Assembly (NCBI RefSeq): GCF_029953285.1
Contig: NZ_JASAOI010000010.1
Location: 343,064-407,063 of the forward strand
Length of the DNA: 64,000 nucleotides
Direction of reading: 5' to 3'
DNA from: Yinghuangia seranimata
GTDB taxonomy: Bacteria; Actinomycetota; Actinomycetes; Streptomycetales; Streptomycetaceae
Positions within the stretch are counted from its first letter, which is position 1. The number at the start of each line of letters is the position of its first letter. The position numbers were made by a program, and so were the translations under genes. The notes under the pieces are model-generated. The model was not told the origin of the DNA. It saw nothing but the letters and a program-made list of their open reading frames with translations, and ran no database searches. Of the stretch, positions 45,880-52,955 are shown piece by piece.

Positions 45880-48003
45880 TCAGTCCTCGGGGGGTGTCAG
45901 GACGCCCGAGGTGAGTCCGCTCAGCAGGCCCTGCGCGAGGCGTGTTCCGTGCGTCTCGACCCTGCGCAGCGCGTCGTTGAACGCGTACAGGCCGTGGAAC
46001 GCGGCGGCGTAGTGCCGCTGGACGTCGAGGGGCAGCAGCGGGACCTCGAAGCGGCGCACGTCGAGGCGGACGATGCTCGACCCGTACGTGGCCTGGCGGG
46101 TGTTGTCGGGCGCGGACAGGAACCCCGCGAGGAACCACGGGTTGAGCACCTGCGGGTCGGGGCGCAGCAGGTGCAGATTGGGGCCGAGGAGCGCGCCGTG
46201 GTCGCGGTCGGCGGCGACGCGGACGGTGGTGCCCTGCGCGCCGAGCACGGCGGGGACGATGACGTCGCCGCGCTGGATGCGCGGGAGCAGGCCGAGGCCT
46301 TCGGTGTCGGGCGACCAGCGGCCGCTCGGGGCGGTGCCGGCGGTGACGTCGGCGGCGGTGAGCACGCGCAGGGCGTCGGGGGCGGTGGACGCGGGCGGTT
46401 CGGCGTCGGCTCGGCCGGCGCGCACGGGTCCGCGCAGCAGGGTGACGCCGCCGCCGCGGGTCAGGTCGGCGATCGCGACGGTGCGCCACGGGGCGGTCCC
46501 GGGCGGTGCTTCGGCGCTGCCGGGGGCGAGGCGCGCGACGAGGGCGAGCGCGTCGGCGAGGTCCTCGCGGGCGTCGGCGACCAGGTCGGGCGTCTCGGCG
46601 CCGGCGGGTGTCGGGAGGTTGTGCGCGGGGGTGAGGTCGACGGCGTCGTCCAAGAGGTCGATGACGGGGACCGCCCGGCGCACACCCGGGACTTCGGGGC
46701 GGTCGGAGCCGGCGGCGAACCCGGTCCACGCGTCGAGGGCGAGCGCTCCGACGGCGTCCCAGTCCGGTTCGCGTCGCGCGGGCTCGGCGGCGCCGGCCGC
46801 GGCGGTGTCGACGAACAGCACGTGCGTGCCGGCGGTGCCGGGCGCGGGACGGGTCAGCACCCACAGCTGCAGCGCGACGCCGGCGGGCGGCGCGGCCCCG
46901 GCCGGGAGCCCGACGACGGCGCGCAGGGCGCCGCTGCGGAGGAGTTCGGCCCGGATCCGGCGGCCTGATCCGCGGGACGCGACGGCGGGCGGCATGAGGA
47001 CGACGACGGTGCCGCCGGGCGCGGTGCGCGCCAAGGCGTGCTGGATCCACGCGAGTTCGCCCTCGGTCTTGGGCGGCAGGCCGTAGGCCCAGCGGGGGTC
47101 GTAGGCGAGCCCGTCGTGGCCCCAGTTGCGGTCGTTGAAGGGCGGGTTGGCGAGGACGGCGTCGAAGAGGCGGTCGGGCCAGGCGTCGCGGCGCAGCGCG
47201 TCGCCGGTCTCGACGGCGGCCTCGGGGGGTGCGGCGGCCGCGGTGCCGGTGCCGGCGCGGTCGAACGGGAGGCCGGATCCGCTGTGTTCGCGCGGGGCTT
47301 CACCCGACACGCTGAAGTCCCCTGAGGGTGAATTCCCGCGGGTTCCCGCGGCGGGTCCGAGGGCCGCGAACGCGAGGCGGACCGCGGCGAGACGGGCGGC
47401 TCCCGGGTCGGCGTCCTGGCCGGCGAGGAGGGCACGGCCCTCCCCCGCGTCGAGCGCGGCGAGCAGCAGGTCGCCCGTGCCGCAGGCGGGATCCAGCACC
47501 GTCGCGGCGGGGCGGCCCGCGGTCGCCACGGCCACCATCAGCGCGGCGAGGCGGGGCGGGGTGACCGCGGACGAGCGCTGGCCGGAGTCCGCGTAGCGGG
47601 CGTACAGCTCGTCGAACGCCCGTGCGGCGCCGACCTGTCCGGCGCGGGCGCGGGCCGCGTCGAGCACCGGGGCGGCGGATCCTGGGAACGCGGAGGGGAC
47701 CGGGCGGCCCGCGCCCAGTCCGAGGAGGTACTCGCCGACCGCGGCGAGCAGCACCGCCTGGTCCCCGTCGCCGGCCGCCGCGGCGAGGTCGCGCCACAAC
47801 GCGTCCTCGGGGCGGGCCTGGGCGATCTTGCCCTGGGCCCGCAGCCACGCCTCGACCTCGTCGAGGGCGAACGTGGGGCTGCTGTCGGAGCCGCCGACCC
47901 GCTGCGGGAAGTCGGGGAAGCGGCGCCGCCAGTTGCTGACCGCGGCCCGCCCGACGCCGGCGATGCGGGCGATCTCGGCGGCGGTGACCTGGGGTCCGGC
48001 CAT
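45880..48003 (-). CDS. Solitary N6-adenine DNA methylase with HTH and specificity-like C-terminus
   Basis: A 707-aa fusion of four parts. An N-terminal helix-turn-helix (VTAAEIARIAGVGRAAVSNWRRRFPDFP, residues ~6-34) comes first. A helical domain similar to HsdM N-termini (AFDELYARYADSGQRSSAVTPPRLAALM) follows. The SAM-dependent gamma-type methylase core has motif I DPACGTGDLL (171-180) and motif IV NPPF (286-289). The last ~300 residues, with PWFLAGFLSAPDNTRQATYGSSIVRLDVRRFEVPLLPLDVQ, resemble an HsdS target-recognition half. No restriction subunit or BREX gene is near, so it is probably an orphan methylase. ATG 48003 has GGAAGGGAG upstream. Confidence 0.82.
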   Translation of the reverse strand: MAGPQVTAAEIARIAGVGRAAVSNWRRRFPDFPQRVGGSDSSPTFALDEVEAWLRAQGKIAQARPEDALWRDLAAAAGDGDQAVLLAAVGEYLLGLGAGRPVPSAFPGSAAPVLDAARARAGQVGAARAFDELYARYADSGQRSSAVTPPRLAALMVAVATAGRPAATVLDPACGTGDLLLAALDAGEGRALLAGQDADPGAARLAAVRLAFAALGPAAGTRGNSPSGDFSVSGEAPREHSGSGLPFDRAGTGTAAAAPPEAAVETGDALRRDAWPDRLFDAVLANPPFNDRNWGHDGLAYDPRWAYGLPPKTEGELAWIQHALARTAPGGTVVVLMPPAVASRGSGRRIRAELLRSGALRAVVGLPAGAAPPAGVALQLWVLTRPAPGTAGTHVLFVDTAAAGAAEPARREPDWDAVGALALDAWTGFAAGSDRPEVPGVRRAVPVIDLLDDAVDLTPAHNLPTPAGAETPDLVADAREDLADALALVARLAPGSAEAPPGTAPWRTVAIADLTRGGGVTLLRGPVRAGRADAEPPASTAPDALRVLTAADVTAGTAPSGRWSPDTEGLGLLPRIQRGDVIVPAVLGAQGTTVRVAADRDHGALLGPNLHLLRPDPQVLNPWFLAGFLSAPDNTRQATYGSSIVRLDVRRFEVPLLPLDVQRHYAAAFHGLYAFNDALRRVETHGTRLAQGLLSGLTSGVLTPPED

Positions 48004-48027
48004 GGTCGGCTCCCTTCCGGAGGGCTG

Positions 48028-48090
48028 GTGAATCTCGTGAATCTCGTGAATCTCGTGAATCTCGTGCATCTCGTGGACCTCGTGAACGAG
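48028..48090. repeat. 9-bp tandem repeat in the methylase leader
   Basis: Seven units on the plus strand: GTGAATCTC four times perfectly (48028-48063), then GTGCATCTC, GTGGACCTC and GTGAACGAG. The array ends 24 bases upstream of the methylase start codon, between the likely promoter (TAAGAT around 48100) and the ribosome-binding site. Confidence 0.9.
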
Positions 48091-48132
48091 TCGGAAGCGA
48101 TCTTACCCTGAAGCCACACCAACCAGATTGAA

Positions 48133-48157
48133 CGCCTGTTGACAGTGTTCACAGGCG
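48133..48157. promoter_or_regulatory. Dyad and -35 box between methylase and lipoprotein
   Basis: CGCCTGT-N11-ACAGGCG (7-bp dyad). A consensus TTGACA (48139-48144) lies inside it for rightward transcription, with a weak CATGGT 18 bases later. It lies in the divergent gap and may control both genes. Confidence 0.5.
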
Positions 48158-48229
48158 AATGCCATGGTTGAGCCGTCGCCAGACGAATCGACTGAAAGTC
48201 CGGGATACGCCCGGACGAAGGAGGCACGG

Positions 48230-48979
48230 ATGTCCCCGTCCCAGCACGCGCTCCGCACCCGTATCGGCGCCCTGGTCGCGGTCGGCGCGATAGCCGCGCT
48301 GGCCACCGCCTGCAACGGTGACGACAAGAAGGACGCCAAGGACGGCGGCGGCTCCGCGTCCGGGGACAAGGGCAAGTACGCGGGCGACCTGCAGGCGTAC
48401 CTGAAGACCACCTCGCAGGGCGCGCACGTCCAGCAGGTCCGGGCCGAGAAGACCGCCGGCGCCGACTACACGGTCACCGTGAACACGGACCTCGGCGCGC
48501 CGGACACGTCGGCGACCGAGGAGACCCTCAAGGTCCAGGAGTCCGCGGAGAAGCTCGTCAACGCGGCGGAGAAGTGGGTGCAGGAGCACACCGACCTGAA
48601 GGTCATGTCGATCGAGGTGCTCGACAAGAACAAGGGTGTGAAGGGCATCGAGAACCTCGACAACAAGCCGAAGGACAAGGCGGCCAACGACGCGTACGCC
48701 AAGGAGCTGCTCGCCGGGATCAAGGCGTCGGCGAACGGTTCGAAGGTCACCGACGTGAAGGTGTACGCGGGGCTCACGGGCAGCGGGAACAAGATCGTCG
48801 TGTACACGCACGTCGCGACCCGCACCGGCGACGTCGAGGGCGACATCGCGACCATGGACGCCGGCGCCCAGGTGGCGAACGAGGCCAAGCAGTGGGCGCA
48901 GGACCACACGCAGGTGAAGGCCGCCAGCGTGGTGGTGCTGGACTCCGAGATGGGCATGGCGGGCATCGAGAACCTGTAG
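48230..48979 (+). CDS. Lipoprotein with duplicated helical-beta domain
   Basis: A 249-aa exported lipoprotein of unknown function. The signal peptide is LVAVGAIAALATAC with a lipobox Cys near residue 27. A Lys/Asp/Gly-rich spacer follows. Two copies of a ~90-residue unit can be aligned: (a) YTVTVNTDLGA...ESAEKLVNAAEKWVQEHTDLKVMSIEVLDKNKGVKGIENL and (b) IVVYTHVATRT...MDAGAQVANEAKQWAQDHTQVKAASVVVLDSEMGMAGIENL. Each ends with the same GIENL. ATG 48230 has an AAGGAGG site. I do not recognise the family. Confidence 0.75.
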   Translation: MSPSQHALRTRIGALVAVGAIAALATACNGDDKKDAKDGGGSASGDKGKYAGDLQAYLKTTSQGAHVQQVRAEKTAGADYTVTVNTDLGAPDTSATEETLKVQESAEKLVNAAEKWVQEHTDLKVMSIEVLDKNKGVKGIENLDNKPKDKAANDAYAKELLAGIKASANGSKVTDVKVYAGLTGSGNKIVVYTHVATRTGDVEGDIATMDAGAQVANEAKQWAQDHTQVKAASVVVLDSEMGMAGIENL

Positions 48980-48987
48980 GCGTCACG

Positions 48988-49047
48988 CGACGGAGCGGCG
49001 CCCCCCCCCCCCCCCCGGCGGGGGGCGCGCGCGCCGCCGCTCCGTCG
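48988..49047. terminator. Terminator hairpin with suspect poly-C interior
   Basis: Arms CGACGGAGCGGCG (48988-49000) and CGCCGCTCCGTCG (49035-49047) pair perfectly between the convergent lipoprotein and hydrolase genes. The interior is a 16-base C run followed by GC-only sequence, similar to the tracts near 7.7 and 24.2 kb. Confidence 0.7.
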
Positions 49048-49049
49048 TG

Positions 49050-50081
49050 TCAGGCGCCGCTGGACTGCGGCGGCTCGCCGGGCGCGTACGCGGGCGGGCG
49101 GCCGGCGCGCAGGAGCGTCCGCCAGCGGTCGGCGTCGTGCCGCGCCGCCTCGGTGCCGGACACGAACTCCTCGACGGCCTTGACGAATCCGGCGGGGTCG
49201 TCGTGGTGCGGGAAGTGCCCGGAGTCGGGGAAGACCAGGAGTCGGCTGCCGGGCATGGCGGCGTTGGCGGTGCGGGCGTGGGCGACGGGGATGACGCGGT
49301 CGCGGGCGCCCCACAGGATCAGCGTGGGCAGTCCGGCGGCGAGGTAGCTGCGGTCGAGCATGGTGATGACCTGGCCGCGCGCGTCGACGCCGGCCCGCAG
49401 CGTGCGCAGGAAGGCCTGGCGGGCGGTGGTGTCGGCGAGGGTGGTGTAACGGGCGAGGACGTACTCGAGGTCGGCGCCGAGCCCGAGCGAGGTCCAGCCC
49501 ATCGGGCCCCAGCCGGTGCGGCCGCCGCCGATCCGGCCGAGTGTGCGCAGGACGGGGGCGACGGCGCGTACGGCGGCGCGGACCGGCGCGGCGGTCGCCA
49601 GCGGGAGCGCGAACTCGGCGCCGGGCCCGGCGGCGAGGCGCAGCAGGGGGTGGACGTCACGGCCGACGCCGGCGGTGCCGACGAGGACGAGGCGTTCACA
49701 GCGTTCGGGGAACTGGTAGGCGAACTGCATGGCGACGCCGCCGCCGAGCGAGTGTCCGACGACGGTGGCACGGTCGATGTCGAGGACGCCCAGGAGGTCG
49801 CGCATGCCGCACGCGTACGCGGCGACCGCGTAGTCGGCGCGGGGGTGGGCGGAGCCGCCGTGGCCGAGGAGGTCGGGGGCGACGACGGTGTAGTGGCGGG
49901 CGAGTTCGCCGAGGACGGGGAGCCAGGTCGCCGAGCTGTCGCCGATGCCGTGGATGAGCAGGAGCGGCGGGCCGGATCCGAGCATGCGGAACGCCCGCCG
50001 GTAGCCGTGCACGTCTCGGTACCGCACGGGCACGTCGTCGACCAGTGCGGGCGGCGGCGGTTGCGGTATGGATCCCCCCAT
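49050..50081 (-). CDS. Alpha/beta-hydrolase
   Basis: A 343-aa serine hydrolase of the alpha/beta fold. The oxyanion-loop motif is LLLIHGIGDSSATW and strand/turn VVAPDLLGHGGS is typical. The nucleophile elbow is VVGHSLGGGVAMQFA. The acid and base are in LILWGARDRVIPVAHA and DSGHFPHHDDPAGF. The overall shape is that of esterases, epoxide hydrolases and meta-cleavage hydrolases; the lid gives no substrate hint. ATG 50081 has GGGGGGAG upstream. It is transcribed in the same direction as uricase but separated by 150 bases. Confidence 0.88.
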   Translation of the reverse strand: MGGSIPQPPPPALVDDVPVRYRDVHGYRRAFRMLGSGPPLLLIHGIGDSSATWLPVLGELARHYTVVAPDLLGHGGSAHPRADYAVAAYACGMRDLLGVLDIDRATVVGHSLGGGVAMQFAYQFPERCERLVLVGTAGVGRDVHPLLRLAAGPGAEFALPLATAAPVRAAVRAVAPVLRTLGRIGGGRTGWGPMGWTSLGLGADLEYVLARYTTLADTTARQAFLRTLRAGVDARGQVITMLDRSYLAAGLPTLILWGARDRVIPVAHARTANAAMPGSRLLVFPDSGHFPHHDDPAGFVKAVEEFVSGTEAARHDADRWRTLLRAGRPPAYAPGEPPQSSGA

Positions 50082-50231
50082 GGCTCCCCCCGGGCTGCGG
50101 ATGGACCGACGGATCGTCGGCTCTCAGCGTCCGACCGCCCGGTTTCGCCCGCGCTACCGCCGTGTAAGGCTCTTATGACGGACCGTCAGCACCGGTGGTG
50201 TGCGGCATGGTTCGGGCCACGCCGGGGGCCG

Positions 50232-51116
50232 TCACCAGGGCAGGTCGGCGTGCGCCGGTGGCGTGCCGGTGCGCAGCGCGGTGCCCTCGATCAGGCCGTA
50301 CGGCCGGTCGGCGGCGTAGTAGACGACGCCGGGGTTGTCCTGCCCGTACGGGGTGAGGTCGACCTCGAAGTGGTGCTTGTTCGGCAGCGCGAGCCGGACC
50401 TCGGCCAGGGCCTCCTGGTCGGCGAGGACGGCCTCTCCCATGGCGTACAGGCTCTGCTGGAGCGCGAGGCTGGGCGTCTCGGCGAAGACGCGCAGCAGGG
50501 TGTCGCGGGCGCGCGTGTAGGAGCCGGTCCAGTCGGCGCTGCCGGCCTCGGTGTGCCGCCAGCGGGCGGTGACCGCGGTGGCCAGGATGCGGTCGTCGGT
50601 CGGTTGGAGGGTTGTGTAGCGGTCGGTGAGGAATCCGTGGAACGCGGAGCCGGTGGACTTGAGCACCGTCAGGTCCTCGACGCCGGACACGACCTGGACG
50701 GCGCCGTCGGGGCCGGACACCGCGCCCGCGTACCGGGTGCCGGCGGCGCGGGTCCACGCGTGCGGGTGCGGGCCCTCGGCGCCGGCGATGCGCTCCCACG
50801 GGTAGGCGTGGATGCGCACGCGGGCGGTGTCGACGGGCTCGTACGCGCTGGTGAAGTGCCGTGCGAGGCGCAGCGCGAACGCCTCGATCTCGGCAACGGG
50901 TTCCTCGCGGGCGAAGGAGTAGACGATGGCGCGCATGGTGTCGGTGGGCAGGACGTTCGTGTTGTCGCCGCGCAGGTGGGTCGCGGCGAGGTCGCCGGAG
51001 AGGCTGACCGAGACGTTCAGGTCGGTCAGCGCGTGGTGGACGGCGTCGGCGCGGTCGACCCGCACGAGGCGGACCTCGGCCTTGCCGTAGCGGTTCGGTC
51101 CCAGGACGATGCCCAT
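50232..51116 (-). CDS. Uricase (urate oxidase)
   Basis: Oxidises urate to 5-hydroxyisourate with O2 and without cofactor. The 294-aa protein has tandem T-fold domains. Catalytic residues expected in the family are visible: Lys12 in YGKAEVRLVRV, Thr58-Asp59 in LPTDTMR, and the distal His in LPNKHHFEVDL. FKSTGS-like LKSTGSAFHGFLTDRYTTL is a strong marker. ATG 51116 has AGGGAG upstream. It is divergent from the 8-oxoguanine deaminase gene, which fits shared control of purine catabolism. The following enzymes (HIU hydrolase, OHCU decarboxylase) are not in the window. Confidence 0.95.
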   Translation of the reverse strand: MGIVLGPNRYGKAEVRLVRVDRADAVHHALTDLNVSVSLSGDLAATHLRGDNTNVLPTDTMRAIVYSFAREEPVAEIEAFALRLARHFTSAYEPVDTARVRIHAYPWERIAGAEGPHPHAWTRAAGTRYAGAVSGPDGAVQVVSGVEDLTVLKSTGSAFHGFLTDRYTTLQPTDDRILATAVTARWRHTEAGSADWTGSYTRARDTLLRVFAETPSLALQQSLYAMGEAVLADQEALAEVRLALPNKHHFEVDLTPYGQDNPGVVYYAADRPYGLIEGTALRTGTPPAHADLPW

Positions 51117-51261
51117 CGGCGCACTCCCTGCCTCGTGTGGCAGCGAAGCTAACGGCCGCACGGGGCCCGGTCAAAGACCCGGGCGGCGACACGGCCGGGC
51201 GACCGGGGCGCCACCGGAGGCGGTCCGGCTCGTTGAGGTCCCCGTGAGGAATGAGGCCGCC

Positions 51262-52662
51262 GTGAACCGTCCCGCTCCCGCCGACCTGCTCGTCAAGGAC
51301 GCCGGTCACCTCGTCGTCGCGACCGGCCCGGCGTCGGACGACGGGGAGGAAGGCGGCATCGAGGTCCCGGGCGGCTGGGTCGCGGTGCGGGACGGAACCG
51401 TGTGCGCGGTCGGCGGCCCGGCGGACCCGGTGCCGGACGCCGCCCGCGTGGTCTCCGCGGCCGGCCGGCTGGTCACTCCGGGACTGGTCAACACGCACCA
51501 CCACATCTACCAGAACCTGACGCGGTCGTTCGCGCCCGTCGTGAACGGGACCCTGTTCACCTGGCTGACCGGCCTGTACCCGGTCTGGGCGCGGCTCGAC
51601 GAGGAGGCCGCCGAGGTGTCGGCCTACGTCGGGCTGGCCGAACTCCTGCTCGGCGGCTGCACGAGCTCGACCGACCACCTGTACGTCCACCCGCGCCCGA
51701 ACCTGATCGACGCCGAGATCCGCGCCGCCCGCGCGATCGGATTCCGGTTCCACCCCACGCGCGGCTCGATGACCCGGGGGCGGCGGGACGGCGGGCTGCC
51801 GCCGGACAGCGTCGTCCAGCCCCCCGACGCGGTGCTCGAGGACAGCGAGCGGCTCATCCGCACGTACCACGACCCGTCGCCCGGCTCGATGCTGCGGATC
51901 GCGCTCGCGCCCTGCTCGCCGTTCTCGGTCACCGAGGAGGTCATGCGCGACACCGCCGCCCTCGCCGAAACGCATGACGTCCGCCTTCACACGCACCTCG
52001 CCGAGGACCACGACGAGGACGCGTACTGCCTGGAGACGTACGGCTGCCGCCCCGTCGAGTACTTCGAACGCGTCGGTTGGGGATCCGACCGGGCGTGGGT
52101 CGCGCACTGCGTCTACCCGAACGACGACGAACTCGCCCGGCTCGCCGCGTGGGGCACCGGCGTCGCGCACTGCCCCAGCTCGAACATGCTGATCGCGCAC
52201 GGCACCGCGCGCGTGACACGGATGCGGGAGCTCGGCCTGCCGGTGGGGCTGGGCTGCGACGGGTCGGCGTCGACGGACGCGGCGTCGCTGTGGTTGGAGG
52301 CCCGTGCCGCGCTCACGCTGAGCCGGTTCGTGAACGGGCCCGGCGCGGGGCTGACCTCCCGCGACGTCCTCGACGTCGCCACCCGCGGCTCGGCGCGCTG
52401 CCTCGGCCGCCCCGAACTCGGCACGCTCCGCGTCGGATCGCCCGCCGACCTGGTGGTGTGGCACATGGACGACGTCGCGCTCGCCGGCGCCCACACCGAC
52501 CCCGTCGAGGCGTGGCTGCGCTGCGGCCCGGCCCGCGCGCACACCACCGTCGTCAACGGGCGGGTCCTGGTGGACGGCGGCGAACTCGCGCTGCCCGCCC
52601 TCCCCGACATGCTGGCCGCCCACCGCCGGATCTCCCGCGCCTGGCAGCACGCCGCAGACTGA
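51262..52662 (+). CDS. 8-oxoguanine deaminase-like amidohydrolase
   Basis: Deaminates 8-oxoguanine (to urate) or a related guanine compound. The 466-aa TIM-barrel metal hydrolase has the metal ligands TPGLVNTHHHIYQNLTR, HTHLAEDHDEDAY, WVAHCVYPNDDE and the late GLGCDGSASTDA. The segment RGSMTRGRRDGGLPPDSVVQ is a family feature of 8-oxoguanine deaminases. The adjacent divergent uricase supports the assignment, as its product would be urate. GTG 51262 (GAGG upstream) is chosen; GTG 51244 is equally plausible. A run of noncoding DNA (~290 bases) follows. Confidence 0.85.
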   Translation: MNRPAPADLLVKDAGHLVVATGPASDDGEEGGIEVPGGWVAVRDGTVCAVGGPADPVPDAARVVSAAGRLVTPGLVNTHHHIYQNLTRSFAPVVNGTLFTWLTGLYPVWARLDEEAAEVSAYVGLAELLLGGCTSSTDHLYVHPRPNLIDAEIRAARAIGFRFHPTRGSMTRGRRDGGLPPDSVVQPPDAVLEDSERLIRTYHDPSPGSMLRIALAPCSPFSVTEEVMRDTAALAETHDVRLHTHLAEDHDEDAYCLETYGCRPVEYFERVGWGSDRAWVAHCVYPNDDELARLAAWGTGVAHCPSSNMLIAHGTARVTRMRELGLPVGLGCDGSASTDAASLWLEARAALTLSRFVNGPGAGLTSRDVLDVATRGSARCLGRPELGTLRVGSPADLVVWHMDDVALAGAHTDPVEAWLRCGPARAHTTVVNGRVLVDGGELALPALPDMLAAHRRISRAWQHAAD

Positions 52663-52955
52663 CAGTCCGTCACATCGCGGGCGCCCGGCAACCGTCGGGT
52701 CGCCGGCGGCGGGCGAACGACTCGCCGAAGGCCTCGTGCGGGCGCGGCGCGGCGCCGGTCCGGGGGTCCGTACCTCCGTCCCTCGTCACAGCACGGGAAC
52801 AGCCTTGCCAACCGGGCCCCGAGCCCTCTCCTCCGACCCCGGCACGGCGGTAGGCTGCCCAGCAATCAAGGACCCCACCTGCGCGTTTGCCCTGTGTTCA
52901 CGGCGGCCGCCGGGGCCTTGGCGATCTGACGGCGAGGGTGCGGGAGGACAGGCGG

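Noticed and set aside
48070..48229. Upstream in-frame start that would translate the 9-bp repeat as HEI repeats at the methylase N-terminus
   Set aside because: ATG 48003 has a good ribosome-binding site, whereas the upstream ATG lies within the repeat and has none.
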